Shown in pieces: positions 27,086-35,030 of a stretch of 51,524 bases of DNA. Source of the stretch: Lachnospiraceae bacterium. GTDB taxonomy: Bacteria > Bacillota > Clostridia > Lachnospirales > Lachnospiraceae. The notes beneath the pieces are model-generated. The model saw nothing but the letters and a program-made list of their open reading frames with translations, was not told where the DNA came from and did not search any database. The stretch is taken from the NCBI GenBank assembly GCA_017553695.1, contig JAFZKG010000030.1, forward strand, positions 1 through 51,524. The letters run 5' to 3'. Position numbers and translations under genes: made by a program. The first letter of the stretch is position 1. Every line of letters starts with the position of its first letter.

Positions 27086-28290
27086 ACCAGATATCCTTTT
27101 ATCATCGCGCCTTTTTGCAGCGGGCCGCTGCCTCCCGGGATCACCGCCACCAGATCACAGCCAATGGTCGAACTGATCATGATATTGCCCTGCCCTTTCG
27201 GGGCGCGGATCTTTGCCACACCATCCTCGATCACGAGGGTCCCACGGATCACGCGGTCATTCTTGCTTGTTTTCTTAAAATCGCTGTCCAGTTCCAGATC
27301 GATCTCCTGCGGCATATAGTCTTTAATCCCAGTCATCTTCCGGATCCCGGCCAGACCAACCAGTAGCAGGTTGGTCAGCGAGGAAGATGGATGTCCGGAC
27401 AGGCCACAAATCAGTCTGCCGTCGCGGACGCCGTATTCACAGGCTTTCCCCGGTTTCATATCCACACCATGGAAAAGCAATTTGATCCCGATCTTTTCCA
27501 TCGCTGCCGGTGTTACGTCATAATCACCAACAGAAGCACCGCCTGTGATCAGCACAAGCTCACACTCCGCAAGCGCTTTCTCCAGAACATCTGCGATCGC
27601 TTCTTCTGTATCATCTGCGATCCCGTATCTTCTGACCAGAAAGCCCATGCGTTCCATGGCTCCCGTCAGGGTATATTCGTTGGTATCAATGATCATGCCC
27701 GGTCCCGGAACCTGTCCGACCGGTACCAGTTCGCTGCCGGTTGCAATGATGCCCGCCGTGATCTGTTTATAGACCAAAGGCTTCGCGATATTCTGCCCTG
27801 CCAAAGTGCCCATCAGGCCGGCATCGATCACCGTACCAGCCTCCGCCAGTACCGTGCCTTTTTCCACATCTTCGCCTCTGCGGATGATATTATCGCCCGC
27901 TTTTCCCGGCTGGAAGATCTTCACTTCCGTATCTGTAAACTCGGTCTCTTCATATTTGCAGACACAGTCTGCACCTTCCGGGATCGGCGCCCCTGTCATC
28001 AGGCGGACGGCTGTTCCTTCTGTCACCGGCGCATGGGAAATATCACCCGCCGGAATATAATCGATTACCTTCAGCAAGACCGGCGCATCTTTCGCCGCAT
28101 TCCGGGTATCTGCCGCGCGGAACGCATAGCCATCGAGCGGGGAACGGTCGAACGACGGAACATCATCTTCCGCGATCACGTCCATCGCCAGCACTCTGCC
28201 GTAGGCTTCTCCCAGCGCAATCTGTTCGGTTCCCACCGGTGTCACTGCATCCAGGATCCGTTGTCTGCCTTCTTCAATCGATACCATCAT
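27082..28290 (-). CDS. moeA: Molybdopterin molybdotransferase MoeA
   Basis: MoeA inserts molybdate into adenylated molybdopterin. The 402-residue protein has the standard domain order, with FDRSPLDGYAFRAADT near residue 43, VRLMTGAPIPEGADCV, IIATGSELVPVGQVPGPG, ELVLITGGASVGDYDV, and the C-terminal GLSGHPSSSLTN and IPGGSGPLQKGAMIKGYLV. The start is one of two adjacent ATGs (28290/28287) and overlaps the end of modC by 17 bp; its stop overlaps the next gene by 4 nt. Confidence 0.95.
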   Translation of the reverse strand: MMVSIEEGRQRILDAVTPVGTEQIALGEAYGRVLAMDVIAEDDVPSFDRSPLDGYAFRAADTRNAAKDAPVLLKVIDYIPAGDISHAPVTEGTAVRLMTGAPIPEGADCVCKYEETEFTDTEVKIFQPGKAGDNIIRRGEDVEKGTVLAEAGTVIDAGLMGTLAGQNIAKPLVYKQITAGIIATGSELVPVGQVPGPGMIIDTNEYTLTGAMERMGFLVRRYGIADDTEEAIADVLEKALAECELVLITGGASVGDYDVTPAAMEKIGIKLLFHGVDMKPGKACEYGVRDGRLICGLSGHPSSSLTNLLLVGLAGIRKMTGIKDYMPQEIDLELDSDFKKTSKNDRVIRGTLVIEDGVAKIRAPKGQGNIMISSTIGCDLVAVIPGGSGPLQKGAMIKGYLV

Positions 28291-29047
28291 CTGTTATATC
28301 CCCCCGTATCCGGACATTTTCCTGCATGACCAGTTCGAAGATCTCATCCCGCTTCCCGGTCCGCGTGATCACACCCTTATCGAGCAATGCCACGCTCTCA
28401 CTCAACCGGAAGGCTTCCTTTTGATCATGTGTAACAAATATAACAGATTTTCCGTAATCTTTCATCAATTTGTACGTTTCCCGGACCAGGTTTTTCCGAA
28501 GGGAAGCATCCAGTGCCGAAAACGGTTCGTCCAGAAGCAGGGCATCCGGATGATTGACCAGGATCCTGGCCAGCGCCACCCGCTGCTGTTCTCCGCCGGA
28601 GATCTGCCGTGGCTTTTTGTCCTCCAGACCGTTCAGGTGCATCATGTCGATGATGTCACGGACCATCTTTTCTTTTTCGGACTTGCCTGCCGTGCCGCCT
28701 GCCGCAATACCGGAATCTGCTGTGCCACGTTTTACGGCACCTTTGATGCCGCATGCGATGTTCTGATATACGCTCATGTTCGGGAACAGGGCATATTGCT
28801 GGAATAGATATCCCACACTGCGTTTCTGCGGTTTCAGATTGATGTGCTGCTCCGAATCAAAAAGCACATGATCATCCAGAACGATCCGTCCTTTATCCGG
28901 CCGTTCGATCCCTGCAATGCACTTTAAAGTCATGCTCTTGCCGCTTCCCGATGCGCCGAGAAGGGCGAGCACTTCATTCTGCATTTCGAACTTCATTTTG
29001 AGGTCGAAGGTGCCGAGTCTTTTTTCGATATCCACATACAGTGCCAT
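28274..29047 (-). CDS. modC: Molybdate ABC transporter ATP-binding protein ModC
   Basis: The 257-residue ATPase has Walker A LLGASGSGKSMTLK, Q-loop GYLFQQYALFPN, signature ISGGEQQRVALARIL, Walker B ALLLDEPFSALD and a final FVTHDQKEAF switch His. Its ATG at 29047 overlaps the modB stop (TAATG); the longer frame lies inside modB. It is shorter than E. coli ModC and lacks a full C-terminal MOP domain, which is common in Bacillota. Together with modB and modA it imports molybdate. Confidence 0.93.
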   Translation of the reverse strand: MALYVDIEKRLGTFDLKMKFEMQNEVLALLGASGSGKSMTLKCIAGIERPDKGRIVLDDHVLFDSEQHINLKPQKRSVGYLFQQYALFPNMSVYQNIACGIKGAVKRGTADSGIAAGGTAGKSEKEKMVRDIIDMMHLNGLEDKKPRQISGGEQQRVALARILVNHPDALLLDEPFSALDASLRKNLVRETYKLMKDYGKSVIFVTHDQKEAFRLSESVALLDKGVITRTGKRDEIFELVMQENVRIRGDITDDGID

Positions 29048-29718
29048 TATGCCCGGACCCTCGCTTTTTCTTTTTTCTCCAGGAAGTTGACGACCAGAAG
29101 GACGACCGCCGAAATGGCGATGTTGATCATGACCCACTTGAATGCTTCCGCGTCAAGCCCATCCCGCCACAACGCATAAACTGTGGTGGAGATGGTCGCG
29201 GTCTTTCCCTTGATATAACCGGCGATCATGCTGGTTGCTCCGTACTCACCCAGTGCTCTTGCGAATGCCAGCACCGTTCCGGCGATGATTCCCTGCCGGC
29301 AGTACGGCATACGGATCCGCCAGAAGATATAGGTGTTGGAAAGCCCCAGGGTTTTCCCGGCGTACCCGAGCGTCTCATCGAAACTTTCGAAAGCCGCCCG
29401 GGTCGTCCTGTACATCAGGGGGAAAATAACAATGATCGTAACTAAGATTGCGGACCACCACTTCATCGGAATGACCAGATTGAAGGCATTCCGCAGGAAT
29501 TGTCCAAATGGATAACGTGTTCCGACCAGACGCAGCATCATATAGCCGACAACAGTCGGCGGCAAAACCAGCGGCAAGGTCAAAATGACATCCAGGATGC
29601 CCTTAATGATCCGCGGAAGTTTTGCAATGTAGTAGGATGCAAAGATCCCGAGGAAAAACACGACGATGGCGCTGATCAGCGCGATCCGGATGGAATTCCA
29701 AAGTGGAAACAGGTCCAT
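29047..29718 (-). CDS. modB: Molybdate ABC transporter permease ModB
   Basis: A 223-residue integral membrane protein with about five to six helices. The cytoplasmic EAA-loop is visible in YAGKTLGLSNTYIFWRIRMPYCRQGI, and LPLVLPPTVVGYMML is a typical ModB/CysT-type helix. It lies between modA (17-bp gap) and modC (TAATG overlap). Confidence 0.94.
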   Translation of the reverse strand: MDLFPLWNSIRIALISAIVVFFLGIFASYYIAKLPRIIKGILDVILTLPLVLPPTVVGYMMLRLVGTRYPFGQFLRNAFNLVIPMKWWSAILVTIIVIFPLMYRTTRAAFESFDETLGYAGKTLGLSNTYIFWRIRMPYCRQGIIAGTVLAFARALGEYGATSMIAGYIKGKTATISTTVYALWRDGLDAEAFKWVMINIAISAVVLLVVNFLEKKEKARVRA

Positions 29719-29735
29719 AACGATCCTTTCTTATC

Positions 29736-30593
29736 TTATTTCAATACGGTAAATCCAACTGCTTCGAAGCATGCGGTTGCTTCCGGAGTCATCATGAACT
29801 CCATGAATGCTGCTGCAGCTTCCGGATTCTCACCGGTCTTGATCTGTGCTGCCGGATAAACAACGGTCTTGCCCGTCATTTCATCGGTTGCGGTATCAAT
29901 AACGGTAAGGCCTGCAGAATATGCATCGGTTGCGTAAACAACACCTGCCTGGTTTGCGCCTTCCTTGACTGCTGCCTGAACAGCTTTGACGTTCTCGCAG
30001 TAGTTGATCTTGGATTCAACGGCGGCCTCATCGATGCCGAGAGACTCAAAGATTGCTGTGGTGTATTCACCAACCGGAACCTCTGCGCCACCCTTTGCGA
30101 AGATGAAATCAGCGCCATCGAAAGCAGCCTTCAGATCATCAAAGGAAGTAAGTCCTGCCGGGTTGCCATCCGGAACGACCAGAACACATTTATTCTGCAG
30201 CATTTTGAAACGGGTTCCTGCTACGACAAAATCGTTTCCATCCGTATTGACCTCCGGGTCTGCCTCGATATCGATCTGGTTCATCTGCTTTGCGCCTGCA
30301 GAAATGAAGATATCACAGACACCTCCTGCAATGATGGCTTTGATCAGGTCGCCGGAAGACTGATAGTTTGCATTGACCGTTACATTTGGATGCTCTTTGT
30401 TGAAGAGTGCGATCACTTCATCCAGAGATTCGGTCATGGATGCTGCTGCATAGATGTTCAATTCACCGGAAAGGGTGTCCACGACTGCCGGAGCAGAAGT
30501 CGGTTCCGGAGCCGGCTCCTCTTTTTTACCGCATGCAGCAAGCATGCAGACAGCCAGTGCAGCTGTGATGATGAGTGCAATTGCTTTTTTCAT
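29736..30593 (-). CDS. modA: Molybdate-binding lipoprotein ModA
   Basis: The 285-residue solute-binding protein has a lipoprotein signal MKKAIALIITAALAVCMLAACG with lipobox LAAC at residues 18-21. The mature part shows INIYAAASMTESLDEVIALF-like ModA features, IFISAGAKQMNQ, and VYATDAYSAG near the C-terminus. I chose ATG 30593 because it gives the signal peptide and has AGGAGG nine nt upstream; an open frame to a GTG at 30683 would add 30 residues without purpose. It heads the molybdate and cofactor operon and is preceded by a 250-nt structured leader. Confidence 0.93.
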   Translation of the reverse strand: MKKAIALIITAALAVCMLAACGKKEEPAPEPTSAPAVVDTLSGELNIYAAASMTESLDEVIALFNKEHPNVTVNANYQSSGDLIKAIIAGGVCDIFISAGAKQMNQIDIEADPEVNTDGNDFVVAGTRFKMLQNKCVLVVPDGNPAGLTSFDDLKAAFDGADFIFAKGGAEVPVGEYTTAIFESLGIDEAAVESKINYCENVKAVQAAVKEGANQAGVVYATDAYSAGLTVIDTATDEMTGKTVVYPAAQIKTGENPEAAAAFMEFMMTPEATACFEAVGFTVLK

Positions 30594-30699
30594 GGTTTTT
30601 CTCCTCCTGCGGTTTTTCCGCATAAAAATAAAATTGCCCGTCTTCTCGAAGGAATGCGGACAAAAACCATGCAAAGCATGCACCTATGATCCGCCTCCT

Positions 30700-30835
30700 T
30701 TTCATCGGCAGACACTTATTTGATCCGTGTCCGCCCCGGAAGGCCCCGCCGTTTCCAGCATGAACCCCGACACCAGCTCTCTTTTTCAAGAGTGGTGTGG
30801 CTTTGATCCCATAGTCTCCCTTAGGTATCAAAGCT
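30700..30835 (-). ncRNA. Structured 5' leader of the mod/moa operon, candidate Moco-type riboswitch
   Basis: Between the promoter (start point near 30843) and modA lies about 250 nt of untranslated leader. On the minus strand it can form an 11-bp hairpin (30800-30834, GCTTTGAT with ATCAAAGC), a second hairpin (30770-30798) with ACACCA/TGGTGT outside and a CTCTT-GAAA-AAGAG stem capped by a GNRA loop, then CATGCTGGAAACGGCGG, and a third hairpin GCGGACAC/GTGTCTGC (30707-30735) ending just before AAAGGAGG. A GNRA-capped arm followed by a CTGGAAA element resembles the molybdenum-cofactor RNA motif, and every downstream gene is for Mo uptake or cofactor synthesis. Class assignment is from memory only. 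Confidence 0.5.
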
Positions 30836-30849
30836 CGAAGACTGCCTGC

Positions 30850-30878
30850 ATTATGGCACTATTATTAAAAAAAGTCAA
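30850..30878 (-). promoter_or_regulatory. Promoter of the mod/moa operon
   Basis: On the minus strand TTGACT (30873-30878) and CATAAT (30850-30855) are 17 bp apart, placing the start point near 30843, directly before the structured leader. Confidence 0.7.
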
Positions 30879-30903
30879 ACCTGCAGCAGGTGTTTCGTGG
30901 CAT

Positions 30904-30933
30904 AAAAAAACTGCGGCCAATTGCCGCAGTTTT
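30904..30933 (-). terminator. Rho-independent terminator of the 30959 gene
   Basis: AAAACTGCGGC pairs with GCCGCAGTTTT across a 5-nt loop and is followed on the minus strand by a run of T. It separates the ispE-gntR-30959 unit from the mod promoter. Confidence 0.85.
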
Positions 30934-30958
30934 TAAGTTCCATATTAGATTGTCAACC

Positions 30959-31414
30959 TTAACGAAGTCTGTCGATGAAGCTCTCTTTGACCTTTCCGTC
31001 CTTGCCTCTCTTCTTCTGCTCCGCGATCGGGCCTCTGACTCTCTTTGCAGAGATGACGTACATACCGGACACCTGCGCTTTGACTTCCTGTTTCGGAAGG
31101 AGTGTTTTATATACTTTATCATCACAGATCAGGTTCATGACACGGTTTCCGACTTTCACTTTCAGGATCGGCATCCGCCAGATCTTGGCCATTTTCGGTA
31201 CATTGTCATAAACGACCTTTGGAAGACCGGCATTTTTCAGCCGCATTTTCTTTTTATCGATAATATAGAAAGACATCGGCTGCGCGTTTCTCTGCATTTC
31301 TGCTTCCTGCTGCTTCTGTTTCTTTTCGGTCCTCTTACCGAAAACGATCAGCAGAATACAGACAACGGCAACAACGGCGGTGATACCTATTACGATCCAA
31401 AACCATGTAGGCAT
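30959..31414 (-). CDS. Conserved hypothetical protein with one N-terminal membrane helix
   Basis: The 151-residue protein has a helix at about residues 5-26 (FWIVIGITAVVAVVCILLIVFG), a basic/Gln-rich linker, and a soluble domain containing MSFYIIDKKKMRLKNAGLP and VMNLICDDKVYKTLLPKQEVKAQVSGMYV. I do not recognise a named family; the soluble part is predicted to be cytoplasmic and strand-rich. It lies 39 bp after the GntR regulator gene on the same strand, with AGAGGAGAAAA before the ATG, and is followed by a terminator. It is probably the last gene of the ispE-gntR unit. Confidence 0.75.
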   Translation of the reverse strand: MPTWFWIVIGITAVVAVVCILLIVFGKRTEKKQKQQEAEMQRNAQPMSFYIIDKKKMRLKNAGLPKVVYDNVPKMAKIWRMPILKVKVGNRVMNLICDDKVYKTLLPKQEVKAQVSGMYVISAKRVRGPIAEQKKRGKDGKVKESFIDRLR

Positions 31415-31453
31415 AATGTTTTCTCCTCTTTTCCTGTGTCAGTGCATTTTACA

Positions 31454-32128
31454 CTATTTCTTTTCTTTTATCAACGTATTCAAAATGTATTTCTCCTGCA
31501 CTTCGATATGACGCTCGATCTCCCGACATGCCGCTTTCGCGTTCTTGGACGCGATGGCCGTTGTGATCTTTTTATGTTCCTCCACGATTGCAGCCTTGTT
31601 CTTCATATCTTTTATGTATTCGAATCGGTAGCGGAAGATGTGCTCTTTCAACTGATGCAGCATATGAACCAGCCGGTCATTCTTTGTAATGGAATAGATT
31701 GCCTCATGGAACAAGACGTCCTGCCTGGTGATCTCTTCGATATTTTCGTTTTCAACAGCCTCTGCGATCGCCTGATTGAGTTGTTCAAAACCAGTCAGAT
31801 CATCCTGTGTTACGTTCTTGCAGGCCAGCTGGCAGGCAAGGCTTTCCAGAGATTTGCGGATCTCCAGTACTTCCCGCAGATCCTTCTCATTGATCGGCGC
31901 GACCTCCGCCCCTTTCCGGGCGGTCATGATCACAAGGCCTTCCAGTTCCAACTTGCGGATCGCTTCGCGCACCGGTGTCCTCGATACGCCCAGCTCGTTT
32001 GCCAGTTTGATCTCCATCAGCCGCTCACCCGGCTTCAGGTCTCCGGTAATGATCGCTTCCCGGAGCGTTTTGAACACGATATCCCTCAGTGGGATGTATT
32101 CATCATAATTGACTTTTAAATTTACCAT
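31454..32128 (-). CDS. GntR-family (FCD domain) transcriptional regulator
   Basis: The 224-residue regulator has an N-terminal winged helix-turn-helix (LRDIVFKTLREAIITGDLKPG, ELGVSRTPVREAIRKLELEGL) and a C-terminal all-helical FCD ligand-binding domain (LREVLEIRKSLESLAC, VLFHEAIYSITKNDRLV, EEHKKITTAIASKNAKAA, ending EIERHIEVQEKYIL with a metal-type His pattern). I place the start at ATG 32128, where AAAGGAG is seven nt upstream and lies inside ispE; the frame to 32182 has none. It overlaps ispE by 26 bp. A 20-bp palindrome of the GntR operator type over the ispE promoter suggests it represses its own operon. The ligand is unknown. Confidence 0.9.
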   Translation of the reverse strand: MVNLKVNYDEYIPLRDIVFKTLREAIITGDLKPGERLMEIKLANELGVSRTPVREAIRKLELEGLVIMTARKGAEVAPINEKDLREVLEIRKSLESLACQLACKNVTQDDLTGFEQLNQAIAEAVENENIEEITRQDVLFHEAIYSITKNDRLVHMLHQLKEHIFRYRFEYIKDMKNKAAIVEEHKKITTAIASKNAKAACREIERHIEVQEKYILNTLIKEKK

Positions 32129-33041
32129 ATCCGTCTCCTTTGAATGCCTCAAAACTCTGCTCTGCTTTTTGGGGATCATCAAAGATCCCGAATACTGCCG
32201 AGCCGGATCCGCTCATCATGGCTCCCATCGCACCATGTTCCAGCAGTATTTTTTTTATTTCCCGGATCTCCGGGTATTTACGGACGGCCACTTCTTCCAG
32301 GATATTGCCCATCCTTTGCGCCACTTCGCGGATATCTCCTTCCCCGATTGCCGACGTGATGGTATCGATGTCCGGATGCTTGAGATCCGGGATCGCGTCC
32401 ACCTGCTCATAAGCCCATTTGGTCGAAATGCCGAAACCCGGCACGATGATCACGAGGTGCGCATGCGGAAGATTGCGTAACTTCGTCAGTTTTTCGCCGA
32501 TTCCTTCGGCCAGGTATGTACCCTTTCTAAGACAGAATGGAACGTCCGCGCCAAGGCTTAAAGCGATCTCATCGAGTTTTGCCGGGATGTCGTTTGCATC
32601 TTCTGCGTCGCCTCTTTCCGCCGCATCTCTCAGCCCGAACAACTCCTGCATCGCAAAGAGCACTGCTGCCGCGTCTGTGCTTCCGCCCGCCATGCCGGCT
32701 TCTTTCGGAATGCGCTTTTTGATGTCGATGCTGACGCCACCCTTCAGATCAAATGCTTTGATCATGGCTGCTGCCGCTCTGTAAGCCAGGTTCCGTTCAT
32801 CGGTCGGCAGACCCGGATCATCACAGGTCAGGATGATCTGCGGTTCGCCATATCCGGTTTTGCCGCCTCTTGATGCGTCCACATCGATCCGCCGCACGGT
32901 AACGTCGTCATGGATATCCACCGTCTGAAGGATCATCTTCACCAGATGATAGCCATCCTCCCGTTTCCCCGTGACATCCAGGCCGATATTGATTTTGCCG
33001 TATGCCTTCCGCGTGACCTGTGCGGTTGCCTGCAGTTCCAT
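32103..33041 (-). CDS. ispE: 4-diphosphocytidyl-2-C-methyl-D-erythritol kinase IspE
   Basis: IspE phosphorylates CDP-methylerythritol in the non-mevalonate isoprenoid pathway, which also supplies undecaprenyl phosphate for the surface glycan. GHMP kinase motifs are visible: AYGKINIGLDVTGKREDGYH near the N-terminus, KRIPKEAGMAGGSTDAAAVL (ATP loop), and GAMMSGSGSAVFGIF near the C-terminus. ATG 33041 (312 residues) has AGGAAGGA seven nt upstream; the frame also opens at ATG 33068, which has none. The gene is first in the unit with the GntR regulator gene. Confidence 0.95.
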   Translation of the reverse strand: MELQATAQVTRKAYGKINIGLDVTGKREDGYHLVKMILQTVDIHDDVTVRRIDVDASRGGKTGYGEPQIILTCDDPGLPTDERNLAYRAAAAMIKAFDLKGGVSIDIKKRIPKEAGMAGGSTDAAAVLFAMQELFGLRDAAERGDAEDANDIPAKLDEIALSLGADVPFCLRKGTYLAEGIGEKLTKLRNLPHAHLVIIVPGFGISTKWAYEQVDAIPDLKHPDIDTITSAIGEGDIREVAQRMGNILEEVAVRKYPEIREIKKILLEHGAMGAMMSGSGSAVFGIFDDPQKAEQSFEAFKGDGYGKFKSQL

Positions 33042-33089
33042 GACCGCGTCCTTCCTGCTCCCGGCCATCGATGATCAGCCGTCCAGATT

Positions 33090-33109
33090 GTATATTGTAT
33101 ACAGTATAC
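33090..33109. promoter_or_regulatory. GntR-type operator over the ispE promoter
   Basis: GTATATTGTATACAGTATAC is palindromic at 18 of 20 positions (one mismatched pair, positions 6 and 15). It covers the ispE -10 box and expected start point. Size and core (TTGTATACAG) fit a dimeric GntR/FCD regulator, and such a gene is in the same operon. Confidence 0.7.
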
Positions 33110-33131
33110 CGACCACATGTACAAAATTCAA
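33103..33131 (-). promoter_or_regulatory. Promoter of ispE-gntR
   Basis: On the minus strand TTGAAT (33126-33131) and TATACT (33103-33108) are 17 bp apart. The -10 lies inside the palindromic operator, so bound repressor would block it. Confidence 0.75.
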
Positions 33132-33145
33132 GCCAAAAAACTTTG

Positions 33146-33175
33146 TTTACAACCCCTTTAAAAATGAGCTAAAAT
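33146..33175 (+). promoter_or_regulatory. Promoter for the Na/Pi cotransporter gene, leaderless spacing
   Basis: TTTACA (33146-33151) and TAAAAT (33170-33175) are 18 bp apart, and only 6 nt follow before ATG 33182. The -10 sits in the palindrome AGCTAAAATTTAGCT (33167-33181), possibly an operator. No ribosome-binding site precedes the ATG. Confidence 0.65.
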
Positions 33176-33181
33176 TTAGCT

Positions 33182-35011
33182 ATGGGCATTTTCGATATCA
33201 TTACATTACTAGGCGGTCTCGCCATGTTTTTATATGGCATGAGACTGATGGGGGACAGCCTGAAGGAGAGCTCGTCCGGTACACTGAAGGTTGTGATCGA
33301 GAAGGTCACGAACAATCCTATCAAGGCATTTGTTCTCGGTCTTTTGGTCACAGTCATTATTCAGTCATCTACCGCGACGATCGTCATCACTTCCGGTCTG
33401 GTCGCTGCCGGCATTCTTTCCCTTCATCAGTCACTCGGCATTATCTTAGGTGCCAACCTCGGAACCACCATTACCGGCCAGATCATCCGGCTCATGGGTC
33501 TGAATGCGGATTCCGCTTCTTTCCTCCGGGTTTTCCAGCCGTCTACGCTCGCTCCTGTCGCGCTAATCATCGGCATCGCGCTAATCATGTTTTTTAATTT
33601 CCGCAATTCCCATACGATCGGGAATATCGCGATCGGTTTCGGTATCTTATTCAGCGGTCTTTTAAATATGTCCGCTGCGGTTACTGTCCTGTCTGAAAGC
33701 GGCCTGATCGACCATATGTTTTCCACACTCGGCGATAATGCCTGGCTGGCATACCTGATCGGTGCCGGCGTCGCTTTCATGCTGCAGAGTTCCTCCGCGA
33801 CCGTCGGTATCCTGCAGACCTTTGCCCTGGCAGGTACGATCCCGTTCAAGACGGTCTATGTCATAATCGTCGGCATTTATCTAGGCGACTGCCTGACCAC
33901 AGGTATCGTCTGCTGGATCGGAGCCCCGACAGATTCAAAACGAGTCGGCGTGATTAATATCATATACAACCTTGCCAAAACAATTCTGGTGCTTCTTGTC
34001 GTGACGCTAATCCATCAGTTCGGCGGGCTCTCGACCCTTTGGAATTCACCGATGACCCCGGGTACCATCGCCAATGCCAACTCTATTTTCAATCTGGCCT
34101 GCGCATTGCTTCTGCTCCCGTTTGTCGGAATCTTTGAAAAAATCGGCGTCCGGCTCGTCAAGGAAAAGGCAAAGCCGACCGGAAAATACAGCGACAAACT
34201 TTCCGAACTGAACCCGGTCTTCTTCTCTACTCCGGCACTCGCCTTCCGGAGTTGCTACGACATTCTGCTGACGATGTTTGACGTCGCCCAGTCTAATATC
34301 AACATGGCACTGGATCTGTTTTCCGACTTTAACCGAAAGCATCTGGAAGAGATTGAAAAGGAAGAGGAAAGCATCGACGAGATGACTGACAGCGTCTGTA
34401 ATTACCTGATGCAGCTCTCCCCGCATGTCAAGGAAGACCTGCACATCTCCATCCTCGATCAGTACAATAAGATCGTCACGCAGTTTGAGCGTTTGGGTGA
34501 CCATGCCATGAATATTGCGGAGGCGGCAGAAAGCCTGCATGAGAACAAATCCGCTTTCACAGAAGATGCAATGGAAGAATTAAAAGTCGTCCGTTCTCTT
34601 ATGGATGAAATCCTGGTCTATACCAGGAGGGCTTTTGAAAAACGTGATGAGGTTGCAGCTCGTCACATCGAGCCTTTAGAAGATGTCATGGACGATATGG
34701 TCAATAAGCTGCACGACAATCATCTGACCCGTCTGCGTCTGGGACTTTGTTCCACGCAGAACGGCATCCTGTTTCTGGACGTGCTCTCCAATCTGGAGCG
34801 TATCTCTGACACCTGCTCGAACGTCGGTATCTCGGTCGTGGCCCGTGTCAGTCCGGAGCTCGCTTCGCTCGCCCACAACTACGTCACCTCCCTGCACCAG
34901 GGCAGCGATGAAGAATTCAATAAAGATTATCAGGAAACCCACGATAAATATTTCGCTTTATTAGAAGAAGTCAGCGTGATCGATAAACGATTGGATGAAG
35001 CAGCGGAGTGA
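33182..35011 (+). CDS. Na+/phosphate cotransporter family protein with PhoU-like tail
   Basis: A 609-residue NptA-type transporter. Residues 1 to about 330 hold two similar membrane repeats, each with the QSSTA/QSSSAT signature (GLLVTVIIQSSTATIVITS and VAFMLQSSSATVGILQT), where sodium and phosphate are handled. Residues about 360-600 form a cytoplasmic PhoU-like helical domain (DQYNKIVTQFERLGDHAMNIAEAAES and LDVLSNLERISDTCSNVG match its repeated E-R...DHA/DxC pattern). The start MGIFDIITLLGGLAMFLYGM is the usual one for the family, but it has no ribosome site and the -10 box is 6 nt away. It diverges from ispE. The 3' end is followed after 19 bp by tandem hairpins. Confidence 0.93.
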   Translation: MGIFDIITLLGGLAMFLYGMRLMGDSLKESSSGTLKVVIEKVTNNPIKAFVLGLLVTVIIQSSTATIVITSGLVAAGILSLHQSLGIILGANLGTTITGQIIRLMGLNADSASFLRVFQPSTLAPVALIIGIALIMFFNFRNSHTIGNIAIGFGILFSGLLNMSAAVTVLSESGLIDHMFSTLGDNAWLAYLIGAGVAFMLQSSSATVGILQTFALAGTIPFKTVYVIIVGIYLGDCLTTGIVCWIGAPTDSKRVGVINIIYNLAKTILVLLVVTLIHQFGGLSTLWNSPMTPGTIANANSIFNLACALLLLPFVGIFEKIGVRLVKEKAKPTGKYSDKLSELNPVFFSTPALAFRSCYDILLTMFDVAQSNINMALDLFSDFNRKHLEEIEKEEESIDEMTDSVCNYLMQLSPHVKEDLHISILDQYNKIVTQFERLGDHAMNIAEAAESLHENKSAFTEDAMEELKVVRSLMDEILVYTRRAFEKRDEVAARHIEPLEDVMDDMVNKLHDNHLTRLRLGLCSTQNGILFLDVLSNLERISDTCSNVGISVVARVSPELASLAHNYVTSLHQGSDEEFNKDYQETHDKYFALLEEVSVIDKRLDEAAE

Positions 35012-35030
35012 AACGATTCAAGGTAAGTGC

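Noticed and set aside
30890..32119. Plus-strand open frame of 409 residues
   Set aside because: It is antisense to the hypothetical protein and GntR genes, with no recognisable motif; the minus-strand genes have clear domains and ribosome sites.
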